A DNA stretch of 53,450 nucleotides from an uncultured Bacteroidia bacterium. Its GTDB lineage: Bacteria; Bacteroidota; Bacteroidia; Bacteroidales; F082. The notes below the pieces were generated by a model that saw nothing but the letters and a program-made list of their open reading frames with translations, had not been told where the DNA came from and searched no databases. Shown here piece after piece: positions 1-6,399 of the stretch. The position numbers and the translations under genes were made by a program. The stretch is from contig CACYHX010000016.1 in the NCBI GenBank assembly GCA_902774365.1, positions 1 through 53,450 of the forward strand, read 5' to 3'. Every line of letters starts with the position of its first letter. Positions within the stretch are counted from its first letter, which is position 1.

Positions 1-94
1 CGCGCTTGTTCACCGTAATGTTACCACTGCCGGCCTTCATATAGATACGGGCAACGGCGGTCTTTCTTCTACCTAAAGCGTTGATAACTTCCAT
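1..94 (-). CDS. rpsI: 30S ribosomal protein S9 (partial, N-terminus only)
   Basis: The reverse strand reads MEVINALGRRKTAVARIYMK and continues off the left edge of the window. This is the S9 N-terminus, with the conserved GRRKTAVAR segment. S9 is a small-subunit ribosomal protein whose C-terminal tail reaches the P-site tRNA, but that tail lies outside the window. The start codon lies 2 bases after the rplM stop, the usual L13-S9 operon order, so the two are almost certainly translated from one message. About 31 codons are visible. Confidence 0.95.
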   Translation of the reverse strand, partial: MEVINALGRRKTAVARIYMKAGSGNITVNKR

Positions 95-96
95 GA

Positions 97-561
97 TTAG
101 TCTTTATTCTTAATTGTGTTGATTTTGAGTTCTTGGGGCTGTTGTGCCTCGTGGTTGTGGTTAGGACCTTCGTAAACGTAGAGGTTCTTGAAGATGGCGT
201 CGCCAAGCTTATTCTTGGGGAGCATGCCGCGCACGGCGTGTTCGAGAACGAACGTGGGCTTGCGCTTCATGTACTCGGCAACGGTTCTGGTACGCTGGCC
301 ACCCGGATAGCCCGTGTAGCGCATGTAGTACTTCTCGGTGAATTTGTTTCCGGTCAGGACCACTTTCTCTGCATTGATGATGATGACATTATCACCACAA
401 TCGCTGTGGGGAGTAAAGCATGCCTTCCTTTTGCCACGCAGAATCATGGCAACCTCGCTAGCCAAACGGCCGAGGATTTGTCCTTCAGCGTCGACGACAT
501 ACCATTTCTTGTTGGCATTCTCTTTGTTGACGCTTACTGTCTTGTAACTTAAGTAGTTCAT
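97..561 (-). CDS. rplM: 50S ribosomal protein L13
   Basis: A 154-residue protein with the L13 fold signatures: WYVVDAEGQILGRLAS near residues 20-35, HSDCGDNVIIINAEKV near 52-67, and the YPGG and AVRGMLPKNKLG segments in the C-terminal half. L13 is an early-assembling large-subunit protein. Length is normal for Bacteroidota, with a short charged C-terminal extension. It is the first gene of the rplM-rpsI operon, and a promoter-like box lies about 60 bases upstream of the start. Confidence 0.97.
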   Translation of the reverse strand: MNYLSYKTVSVNKENANKKWYVVDAEGQILGRLASEVAMILRGKRKACFTPHSDCGDNVIIINAEKVVLTGNKFTEKYYMRYTGYPGGQRTRTVAEYMKRKPTFVLEHAVRGMLPKNKLGDAIFKNLYVYEGPNHNHEAQQPQELKINTIKNKD

Positions 562-618
562 TTTGTGTTTAATATTGTTTATCCAATTCTATAAGACACT
601 ACCCTATTTTTGGGCGTG

Positions 619-649
619 CAAAAATACACCTTTCTCCTTTACGCTCCAA
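619..649 (-). promoter_or_regulatory. promoter of rplM-rpsI
   Basis: On the minus strand, TATTTTTG (619-626) is preceded after exactly 20 bases by TTG (647-649). This fits the Bacteroidota sigma-ABfr pattern TTG-N19-21-TAnnTTTG. It leaves a leader of about 50 bases before the rplM start. A second, lone TACTTTTG on the same strand at 737-744 could be an additional upstream start. Confidence 0.75.
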
Positions 650-785
650 CTTTTTTTTGCATTAATTCATTTTCGCCCATAAATCAATGCGTTAGCGCGT
701 TCAGAAGACCGATGATGGACTTTACTAACGAGGCCGCAAAAGTACTACTTTTTTGAATACTGGCAATACATTAATTCAATTTTTC

Positions 786-793
786 TATCTTTG
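786..793 (+). promoter_or_regulatory. -7 promoter box of the gldA-like gene
   Basis: TATCTTTG followed by C lies 20 bases before the ATG at 814, the same box-to-start distance seen at other genes here. No clear TTG is found 19-21 bases upstream, so only the -7 element is claimed. Confidence 0.65.
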
Positions 794-813
794 CAGCCTC
801 AAAACCAACGCAG

Positions 814-1725
814 ATGTCCATCCAAATCAACCATATCACCAAGCAATATGGCGAACAGCTCGCCCTCAACGACGTCACGCTCACTATCAATAAAGGTATC
901 GTCGGACTGCTCGGCCCCAACGGCGCGGGCAAGTCGACGCTGATGAAAATCATCACCTGCTTCATCCCGCCCACCTCGGGCACGGTGAGCGTCGAAGGAC
1001 ACGACGTCATGGACGACCCGATGGCCGTCAAGCGCATCGTGGGCTACCTGCCGGAGCACAACCCGCTGTATCTCGATATGTACGTCCGCGAATACCTTGA
1101 GTTTGTGGCAGGTGTGCATCAGCTGAAAGGCGAAGCCGCCCACAAGCGCATTGAAGCGATGATTGACGAGACAGGCCTCGGCATCGAAGCACACAAGAAG
1201 ATCGGGGCCTTGTCGAAAGGCTACCGCCAGCGCGTCGGCCTCGCCCAAGCCATGATGCACGACCCGCAGGTGCTCATCCTCGACGAGCCTACCTCCGGCC
1301 TCGACCCCAACCAGCTCATCGACATCCGCAACCTCATCTCCAACCTCGGCAAGGAGAAGACCGTGCTGCTCAGCACCCACATCATGCAGGAGGTGGAAGC
1401 CATCTGCGAACGCGCCATTATTATTAATAAAGGTGTGGTGGTGGCCGACGACAAGATCGAGAACCTGAAACAAGAGAACTCAGCCAGCAACGTCGTCGTC
1501 GTGGAGTTTGAGAACGAGGTGGACGAGGTGCTGTTGCGTGGCATCCCGCAGGTGGGTCGTGTGCAACGCGTCAAAGGCAACCACTGGATCCTCGAGCCGC
1601 AGGGCGACACCGACATCCGTGCCAACCTGATGAAATGGTCCGTCGACAACAGCCTCATCATCAAGACCTTGCAAAAAGAAGACTTGAGCATCGAAGAGGC
1701 ATTCCAGAAGCTGACGAAAGGATAA
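814..1725 (+). CDS. gldA: ABC transporter ATP-binding protein, GldA-like
   Basis: A 303-residue ABC ATPase with Walker A GPNGAGKST (34-42), signature LSKGYRQR (133-140), Walker B LILDE (154-158) and the switch histidine H189. The stretch YLPEHNPLYLDMYVREYLEF (78-97) is characteristic of GldA, the ATPase of the GldAFG exporter-like complex tied to gliding motility in Flavobacterium. The C-terminal 80 residues form the usual degenerate accessory domain. No GldF or GldG permease is adjacent, so the partner must be elsewhere. Many non-gliding Bacteroidales keep this gene, so motility should not be inferred from it. Confidence 0.85.
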   Translation: MSIQINHITKQYGEQLALNDVTLTINKGIVGLLGPNGAGKSTLMKIITCFIPPTSGTVSVEGHDVMDDPMAVKRIVGYLPEHNPLYLDMYVREYLEFVAGVHQLKGEAAHKRIEAMIDETGLGIEAHKKIGALSKGYRQRVGLAQAMMHDPQVLILDEPTSGLDPNQLIDIRNLISNLGKEKTVLLSTHIMQEVEAICERAIIINKGVVVADDKIENLKQENSASNVVVVEFENEVDEVLLRGIPQVGRVQRVKGNHWILEPQGDTDIRANLMKWSVDNSLIIKTLQKEDLSIEEAFQKLTKG

Positions 1726-1776
1726 AGATTTCATTTTAACCTCATCGCCTTTTCCCATTAGCTTTTTTTACCCATA

Positions 1777-1811
1777 TTTGTGATCTTACATTCACTTATT
1801 TTGTACTTTTG
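1777..1811 (+). promoter_or_regulatory. promoter of the HdeD-like gene
   Basis: TACTTTTG (1804-1811) is preceded by TTTG (1777-1780) at a 23-base spacing, slightly longer than the norm. The leader before the ATG at 1912 is about 95 bases. Confidence 0.55.
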
Positions 1812-1911
1812 TAAGTTTAAAAATATGTTTTTCATTGATTAAATAATCAATTGACAATGAATAAGCAGCAACAAACACATCAAAGCAATAAACAATTAAA
1901 ATTTTCAAGCC

Positions 1912-2478
1912 ATGAAAACAGGTAAAAAGATTTGGCTCTGCATCGCAGGCATCCTCCTCATCGCCTTAGGCGTTTACTTCATCATCAACCCCAACGTCAC
2001 CCTCGTCTCCACGGCATGGGTTTTGGGATTCCTGACCCTCTTCACGGGTATTTCCAAGTTGGTGTTCACCCTCAGGACGCAGGCCTTCATCCCCAACAGC
2101 GGCACCCGTATGCTGAGCGCCCTGCTCGACATTTTCTTCGGTTGCTTCTTCCTGTTCAACCTTTTGGGCACCGCCTTGTCGCTCCCATTTGTGTTCGCCA
2201 TTTGGGTCATCATCGAAGGCATCAGCGTCTTTGTCGCGAGCTTCGACTATAAGAAGGTGGGCTTCCCCTACTGGTGGGCGCTTATGCTTTTGGGCATCGC
2301 CGGCATCGTTCTCGGCATTTGCGGCATCATGAACATGGATGTCACCGCCGTCACGCTCTCCGTCCTCATCAGCATCCCCGTCATCCTTTTCGGCCTGGCC
2401 AACATCCTCGCCGTGGCAGGCGTCAACCGCTTCGAGAAGGAAGTGAAGAATGTCGTCAACCATGCCTTCAAAGGCTGA
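1912..2478 (+). CDS. HdeD family (DUF308) membrane protein
   Basis: A 188-residue, very hydrophobic protein with about six membrane spans, starting MKTGKKIWLCIAGILLIALG. The repeated pattern of a helix pair followed by a short basic turn, with the LGFLTLFTGISKL and ALMLLGIAGIVLGI segments, matches the DUF308/HdeD family. In E. coli this inner-membrane family is linked to acid resistance at high cell density; the biochemical role is not known. It stands alone between a promoter and an intrinsic terminator, so it is probably monocistronic. Confidence 0.8.
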   Translation: MKTGKKIWLCIAGILLIALGVYFIINPNVTLVSTAWVLGFLTLFTGISKLVFTLRTQAFIPNSGTRMLSALLDIFFGCFFLFNLLGTALSLPFVFAIWVIIEGISVFVASFDYKKVGFPYWWALMLLGIAGIVLGICGIMNMDVTAVTLSVLISIPVILFGLANILAVAGVNRFEKEVKNVVNHAFKG

Positions 2479-2499
2479 TAGGTATCACAAATACAATCA

Positions 2500-2534
2500 C
2501 GAAAGGCGGCCCGAGGGTCGCCTTTCGTTGTTTT
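2500..2534 (+). terminator. intrinsic terminator of the HdeD-like gene
   Basis: The arms CGAAAGGCG (2500-2508) and CGCCTTTCG (2519-2527) form a 9-bp stem followed by a T-rich run, 22 bases after the stop codon. Confidence 0.75.
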
Positions 2535-2571
2535 GCGGACATTACTAAAACAGGGATTTTTGGTTTCCCCG

Positions 2572-2601
2572 TTGCGGTTTCAGAAAAAAGATGTATCTTT
2601 G
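2572..2601 (+). promoter_or_regulatory. promoter of metK
   Basis: TTG (2572-2574), 19 bases, then TATCTTTG (2594-2601): a consensus Bacteroidota promoter. The predicted start is near 2608, only about 5 bases before the riboswitch-like aptamer, giving a metK leader of about 150 bases. Confidence 0.8.
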
Positions 2602-2612
2602 CCGCCTCAATC

Positions 2613-2657
2613 GTGGAAAGATTTGATTTGATTGCAACCACAAGAAAAAATGCTAAA
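2613..2657 (+). ncRNA. SAM-II-like riboswitch in the metK leader
   Basis: The leader begins with GTGG (2613-2616), pairing with CCAC (2638-2641). The loop holds GATTTG (2620-2625) and TTGCAA (2632-2637), followed by an A-rich linker and GCTAAA (2652-2657). These are the conserved elements of the SAM-II (SAM-alpha, metA motif) aptamer, where TTGC pairs with GCnAA to form the pseudoknot that binds S-adenosylmethionine. The order and spacing match, apart from two extra bases between helix P1 and GATTT. Position at the 5' end of the transcript and upstream of S-adenosylmethionine synthase fits feedback control. About 100 bases lie between aptamer and start codon, longer than usual for SAM-II. The assignment rests on recalled motif features, not a covariance-model hit. 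Confidence 0.8.
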
Positions 2658-2673
2658 CCAATGCTTTTTCCTT

Positions 2674-2699
2674 GGGTTCCTGAGCCTGCCGAAGGACCC
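2674..2699 (-). repeat. 26-bp palindromic repeat, family A, copy 1
   Basis: An imperfect inverted repeat whose core is CCTGAGCCTGCCGAAGG. It is a reverse-strand copy of the elements at 6813-6838 and 26051-26076, with a few substitutions. It lies in the metK leader, 16 bases after the SAM-II-like aptamer, where its hairpin could affect the expression platform. Confidence 0.8.
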
Positions 2700-2756
2700 T
2701 TTCAGTCAACACTTCCCACACAAATTTCTTATTAACTAACTAATAAACAATTTGTT

Positions 2757-4031
2757 ATGGGTTATTATTTCACTTCAGAATCCGTCTCAGCGGGTCATCC
2801 CGACAAGGTAGCCGACCAGATCTCGGATGCCATCCTGGACGCGACTCTCAGCCAAGACCCCACCTCTAAGGTGGCTTGCGAAACCTTAGTGACCACAGGC
2901 CTCGTCGTGGTGGCGGGCGAAATCCGCACCAATGCCTACGTCGAAGTGCCCGATGTGGCACGCCGTGTCATCGACAAAATCGGATACAACAAGTCGGAGT
3001 ATCAGTTCGACGCGCAGTCGTGCGGCGTCATGTCGGCACTGCACGGACAGTCAAACGACATCTACCAAGGCGTTGGACGCCAAAAGCCTGAAGACCAAGG
3101 CGCCGGCGACCAAGGCATGATGTTCGGCTTCGCCTGCAAGGAGACCGAGAACTACATGCCGCTCACCATCGACCTGGCGCACATGCTGCTGCAGGAACTG
3201 GCCGCCATCCGCCAAGAAGGTCGCCACATGAAGTACCTCCGCCCCGACGCCAAGTCGCAGGTGACGGTGGAATATGACGAAGGCTGGAAGCCCTTGCGCA
3301 TCGACACCATCGTCATCAGCACGCAACACGACGAGTTCCTGAAGAACGACAAGTTCATGCAGGAGAAGATCGAGGCTGACGTGCGCCACATCCTCATCCC
3401 GAGGGTCAAGAAACAGCTGCCTGCCCGCTTGAAGAAACTCTTCGGCGACGACATGAAACTCTATGTGAACCCGACGGGCAAGTTCGTCATCGGCGGTCCC
3501 CACGGCGACGCGGGCGTGACGGGTCGTAAGATCATCGTCGACACCTACGGCGGTCGCGGTGCCCACGGCGGCGGCGCCTTCTCGGGCAAAGACAGCTCGA
3601 AGGTAGACCGCTCGGCAGCTTATGCCGCACGCCACATCGCCAAGAACCTCGTGGCGGCCGGCGTCTGCGACCAAGTGCTGGTGCAGATCGCCTATGCCAT
3701 CGGCAAGGCCGAGCCTGTGGGCTTCTACATCAACACCGAAGGCACCTCGCACGTCAAGATGAGCGACGCCGAAATCGCCCTCAAGGTGAAAGACTTAGTC
3801 GACTTGAGACCTTACTTCATCGTGAAGCGCTTCGGACTCACCAACCCCATCTTCGAGAGGACGGCATCCTATGGCCACTTCGGCAGAAAGCCCGTCATCG
3901 AGCCTGTCGAAGTGTACTACAAGGACGACACCACCTACGAGAAGGACGGCAAGACCTACAAAGACGTGGAGTTCTTCGCTTGGGAAAAACTCGACTTGGT
4001 AGACAAGCTAAAAGAAGCCTTCGGGTGCTAA
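2757..4031 (+). CDS. metK: S-adenosylmethionine synthase
   Basis: A 424-residue methionine adenosyltransferase, which makes S-adenosylmethionine from methionine and ATP. The N-terminal ATP and methionine site SESVSAGHPDKVADQISDA (H14 in GHPDK) is present, as are GDQGMMFG near 119-126 and the P-loop-like GGGAFSGKDSSKVDRSAAY in the central domain. Length is typical of Bacteroidota enzymes. It is transcribed alone, from the promoter at 2572-2601 through the SAM-II-like aptamer, to the terminator just after its stop. This implies repression by its own product. Confidence 0.98.
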   Translation: MGYYFTSESVSAGHPDKVADQISDAILDATLSQDPTSKVACETLVTTGLVVVAGEIRTNAYVEVPDVARRVIDKIGYNKSEYQFDAQSCGVMSALHGQSNDIYQGVGRQKPEDQGAGDQGMMFGFACKETENYMPLTIDLAHMLLQELAAIRQEGRHMKYLRPDAKSQVTVEYDEGWKPLRIDTIVISTQHDEFLKNDKFMQEKIEADVRHILIPRVKKQLPARLKKLFGDDMKLYVNPTGKFVIGGPHGDAGVTGRKIIVDTYGGRGAHGGGAFSGKDSSKVDRSAAYAARHIAKNLVAAGVCDQVLVQIAYAIGKAEPVGFYINTEGTSHVKMSDAEIALKVKDLVDLRPYFIVKRFGLTNPIFERTASYGHFGRKPVIEPVEVYYKDDTTYEKDGKTYKDVEFFAWEKLDLVDKLKEAFGC

Positions 4032-4032
4032 C

Positions 4033-4063
4033 AAAAAAAGGAGCCAATCGGCTCCTTTTTTTT
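4033..4063. terminator. bidirectional terminator between metK and the convergent lipoprotein gene
   Basis: GGAGCC (4040-4045) and GGCTCC (4050-4055) are flanked by seven A on the left and eight T on the right, so the hairpin has a U-run in either direction. It serves metK on the plus strand and the operon ending at 4062 on the minus strand. Confidence 0.85.
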
Positions 4064-4607
4064 ATTCTTCAAACGCGCCATCGTCCTCCATCTGCTGCAT
4101 CATGATGCGCGCCATGATTTCCTCGGGCGTGAGGCCGAGGTATTCGATGGACTTCTGTGCGTCGTCGACGAGCTCGCTATCGGGATATTCGTCAATCAGG
4201 CGTTGGAACATGACATGGGCCTTTGCCGTGTCGTTGAGTTGGTCGTTATAGACATACGAGCCCATCAGGAAAAGGCTCATCGGTGCCCAGCTCGACTCGG
4301 GATAGTTGGTGGTCAGCTGGTCGCAAATCGCGGCACTCTTTTCGGCATCCTTCAGCAGCACGTTGATTTCCATGGCATGATAGAGCCATTGGGCAGCGGT
4401 GGAGTCGTTGGGGTTCTGCTTCACAAACTGGCAGAATTTCTCCGCCACCTCGGGTGCCACCTCCTCGTTGACGCTGCGGTCGTTGTTGAACAAGGTCGCC
4501 TGTGCCGCCCTGAGGTCGTCGAGCGTGAGTTTCTGCTCTTTGTTGCCGCAAGCGAACATGGCCAATGCCAGTGCGACGACAACCATCATTCTCAAAGTCT
4601 TTTTCAT
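4062..4607 (-). CDS. tetratricopeptide-type lipoprotein
   Basis: A 181-residue protein with a lipoprotein signal peptide: MKKTLRMMVVVALALAMFAC, cleavage expected before C20. The mature part has two to three TPR-like helix pairs, for example AAQWLYHAMEINVLLKDAEK and AKAHVMFQRLIDEYPDSELV. This resembles the outer-membrane TPR lipoproteins that scaffold envelope complexes, but no specific family could be named. It is the last gene of the hicBA-ruvX-def run, 11 bases after def. Confidence 0.7.
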   Translation of the reverse strand: MKKTLRMMVVVALALAMFACGNKEQKLTLDDLRAAQATLFNNDRSVNEEVAPEVAEKFCQFVKQNPNDSTAAQWLYHAMEINVLLKDAEKSAAICDQLTTNYPESSWAPMSLFLMGSYVYNDQLNDTAKAHVMFQRLIDEYPDSELVDDAQKSIEYLGLTPEEIMARIMMQQMEDDGAFEE

Positions 4608-4618
4608 CGTATTCGTTT

Positions 4619-5188
4619 TTATCTATGTTTTTTCTTGCGTGGGAAAATCATGCGGTAGTCCACGTCGCACTTGCCTTCGCTGATGGCGCGGAGCTTGCCT
4701 TGCAGCAGGGTCTTACGCAGCGGCGCAATATCGTCGACAAACACATGGCCTTGCAGGTGTTCGTACTCGTGTTGGATGATGCGGGCGCGAATGCCTTCGA
4801 AGACCTCCTCGTGTTCCTGGAAGTTCTCGTCAAGGTATTTGAGGCGAATCTTGTTGGGACGCATCACCTCCTCGTAGATATTGGGCAGGCTGAGGCAGCC
4901 TTCCCTGAAGGGCTCCATCTCTTCGGAGGCCTCCAGCAGCTCGGCATTGATGAAGACCTGCTTGAAGTCCTTGGCGGCCGGATAATCGGGATAGAACGGG
5001 TTGCCGTCGACGAGAAAGAGTTGGATGGACTTGTTGACTTGCGGAGCGGCGAGGCCGACGCCTTCGGAATGGGCCAGCGTCTCCCACATGTCTTGTATGA
5101 GGGTGCCCAATTCAGGATAATCGGGGGTGACGGGCTGGGCGATGGCCTTTAGGGTGGGGTGGCCGTAGGCTACGATAGGTAAAATCAT
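4619..5188 (-). CDS. def: peptide deformylase
   Basis: A 189-residue metalloenzyme that removes the N-formyl group from nascent proteins. All three motifs are present: GVGLAAPQV (43-51), EGCLSLP (96-102, metal ligand C98) and QHEYEHLQG with H140 and H144 as ligands and E141 as the catalytic base. A basic tail PRKKKHR closes the protein. The gene lies 4 bases downstream of ruvX and is co-oriented with it, implying co-transcription. Confidence 0.97.
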   Translation of the reverse strand: MILPIVAYGHPTLKAIAQPVTPDYPELGTLIQDMWETLAHSEGVGLAAPQVNKSIQLFLVDGNPFYPDYPAAKDFKQVFINAELLEASEEMEPFREGCLSLPNIYEEVMRPNKIRLKYLDENFQEHEEVFEGIRARIIQHEYEHLQGHVFVDDIAPLRKTLLQGKLRAISEGKCDVDYRMIFPRKKKHR

Positions 5189-5192
5189 TGTT

Positions 5193-5645
5193 TTATTGAT
5201 TGTTGGTAGAGACGCGATTAATCGCGTCTCTACAAGATTTTGATTCCATATAAGATTGCAGGATGATGGTGGCGGCGATGGTGTCGACGAGTTCCTTGTC
5301 CTGGCGGCGAGACTTGCTCAGTCCGGCGTCGATCATGGTCTGGTGCGCCATCACCGAGGTGAAACGCTCGTCGTAGCGCACGATCTTCATGTCGGGCAGC
5401 AGCTTCTTCAGCCGGTTGACGATAGGCTCGATGTACTTGGAGCAGTCGGAAGGGTTGTTCTTCATGTCCTTTGGCTCACCGATGACAATTTGCTCCACCT
5501 CCTCTTGCTTCACATAGTTCAGCACGAAGTCGACGAGTTTGTGCGACTCCACCGTCGTCAGCCCGTTGGCGATGATCTGCAACGGGTCGGTAACGGCGAT
5601 GCCGCTACGCTTGCGTCCAAGGTCGATTGCCATGATTCGAGACAT
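5193..5645 (-). CDS. ruvX: RuvX/YqgF family putative Holliday junction resolvase
   Basis: A 150-residue RNase H-fold nuclease. The N-terminal MAIDLGRKRSGIAVTDP carries the first catalytic aspartate (D8), followed by the VIGEPKDM, RYDERFTSVMA and ELVDTIAATIILQ segments. The family acts in DNA recombination or 16S rRNA 5'-end processing. The last ten or so residues (SCRDAINRVST) are encoded by a perfect 28-bp palindromic repeat, so the native C-terminus probably ended near MESK. It lies between hicA (20-base gap) and def (4-base gap). Confidence 0.92.
   Translation of the reverse strand: MSRIMAIDLGRKRSGIAVTDPLQIIANGLTTVESHKLVDFVLNYVKQEEVEQIVIGEPKDMKNNPSDCSKYIEPIVNRLKKLLPDMKIVRYDERFTSVMAHQTMIDAGLSKSRRQDKELVDTIAATIILQSYMESKSCRDAINRVSTNNQ
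5206..5233. repeat. perfect 28-bp palindrome inside the 3' end of ruvX
   Basis: GTAGAGACGCGATT (5206-5219) is followed directly by its exact reverse complement (5220-5233). It is part of the ruvX reading frame and supplies its C-terminal residues. No flanking U-run, so not an obvious terminator. Confidence 0.9.
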
Positions 5646-5665
5646 CCTTCTTTATTCCTTTCTTA

Positions 5666-5857
5666 TCATTCAATTCCAGCTTGTTTCAGAATAGCCAGAA
5701 AAGTTCCTTTTTTCAAATCCTTTCCATTATGAAAAGGCACTATGATGGTTTTATTACTCATCGGGTTATAATATACCCTATGAGAACCTTTTGCTCTTTT
5801 AAATTGAAAGCCAGCGTTTTCAAGGAGCTGTATCAAATAAGACGGGCTTAAATTCAT
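5666..5857 (-). CDS. hicA: HicA family mRNA interferase toxin
   Basis: A 63-residue double-stranded-RNA-binding-like protein with the HicA hallmarks: N-terminal SYLIQLLENAGFQFKRAKGSH, the catalytic-type histidine in GSHRVYYNP, then TIIVPFHNGKDLKKGTFLAIL. HicA toxins cleave mRNA and are neutralised by HicB. Its ATG overlaps the hicB stop by 4 bases, giving translational coupling with the antitoxin first. Full length, no visible damage. It is followed after 20 bases by ruvX. Confidence 0.9.
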   Translation of the reverse strand: MNLSPSYLIQLLENAGFQFKRAKGSHRVYYNPMSNKTIIVPFHNGKDLKKGTFLAILKQAGIE

Positions 5858-6084
5858 GCCATAGCCAAATTCAATGAATACTCCAACATGTTGCTGTCAT
5901 CAGGGACAGGTTCGCCTCTGTCTTCCAGCTCTTCAATGTACAGCCCTATGGCTTCCTTCGCCATCTCAATTGCCTCATCTACAGTCTCACCATAGGTAAT
6001 ACAACCAGGTAATGAAGGAACGAAAACGGTATAACCACCTTCAGGCTCCCGACGCAAGTTGATTCTGTAGTTTCTATTCATCAT
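5854..6084 (-). CDS. hicB: HicB family antitoxin
   Basis: A 76-residue protein beginning MMNRNYRINL (ATG at 6084 or the next at 6081). It has the HicB pseudo-RNase H core GGYTVFVPSLPGCITYGETV and the helix AIEMAKEAIGLYIEEL. It lacks the C-terminal DNA-binding domain of longer HicB proteins, as is common for short Bacteroidota versions. A longer open frame extends upstream to 6213, but it runs through the terminator and tRNA-His. The start is therefore set after the promoter box at 6099-6106. Confidence 0.9.
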   Translation of the reverse strand: MMNRNYRINLRREPEGGYTVFVPSLPGCITYGETVDEAIEMAKEAIGLYIEELEDRGEPVPDDSNMLEYSLNLAMA

Positions 6085-6098
6085 ATTCAAATTTGCCG

Positions 6099-6106
6099 CA
6101 AAAATA
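6099..6106 (-). promoter_or_regulatory. -7 promoter box of hicBA
   Basis: TATTTTTG followed by C on the minus strand, 15 bases upstream of the hicB start. No other promoter box was seen before ruvX or def, so this start may feed the whole hicB-hicA-ruvX-def-lipoprotein run. Confidence 0.65.
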
Positions 6107-6138
6107 ATCATTTTTTCCCGAAAGCAGTAGAGGAAAAC

Positions 6139-6166
6139 AAAAAAAGAGGCTCTCTCGAACCTCTTC
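6139..6166 (-). terminator. intrinsic terminator of tRNA-His
   Basis: Read on the minus strand, AAGAGG (6160-6165) pairs with CCTCTT (6144-6149), followed by a U-run. It lies 5 bases after the tRNA 3' end. Confidence 0.75.
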
Positions 6167-6170
6167 TTCT

Positions 6171-6248
6171 TGGGGTGGAATGTGGGATTCGAACCCACGA
6201 CCCACGGAACCACAATCCGGTACTCTAACCAGCTGAGCTAAATCCACC
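6171..6248 (-). tRNA. tRNA-His (anticodon GTG)
   Basis: The minus strand folds into a cloverleaf: acceptor GTGGATT with ATTCCAC, D-arm AGCTCAGCTGGTTAGAGT, anticodon loop TTGTGGT (GTG), T-arm GTGGG TTCGAAT CCCAC. An encoded CCA at 6171-6173 and discriminator C73, plus a G immediately 5' at 6249, fit the His-specific G-1:C73 identity pair. Two pairs are imperfect: T6-T67 in the acceptor and C27-T43 at the base of the anticodon stem. Confidence 0.95.
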
Positions 6249-6278
6249 ATCTGTTCCGTTCGCACGGAAATCAGCTGC

Positions 6279-6286
6279 AAAAATAC
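6279..6286 (-). promoter_or_regulatory. -7 promoter box of tRNA-His
   Basis: TATTTTTG followed by C on the minus strand, 30 bases upstream of the mature tRNA 5' end. Confidence 0.7.
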
Positions 6287-6369
6287 AACATTTTTCCATA
6301 ACCGCGATGCTTTTTGTGCAATTTTTTCAATTTTTCTTCTTTTCGTCTCGAAATCAAGGGCGAATTCCG

Positions 6370-6377
6370 TATTTTTG
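6370..6377 (+). promoter_or_regulatory. -7 promoter box of the ABC permease gene
   Basis: TATTTTTG lies 22 bases before the ATG at 6400; no clear -33 element. Confidence 0.65.
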
Positions 6378-6399
6378 ACGGCGCAATACAAAAGCACCC

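Noticed and set aside
814-1725. gldA as evidence of gliding motility
   Set aside because: No gldF or gldG is adjacent and the ATPase is widespread in non-gliding Bacteroidales.
6085-6213. Upstream extension of hicB
   Set aside because: It would run through the hicBA promoter, a terminator and the tRNA-His gene.
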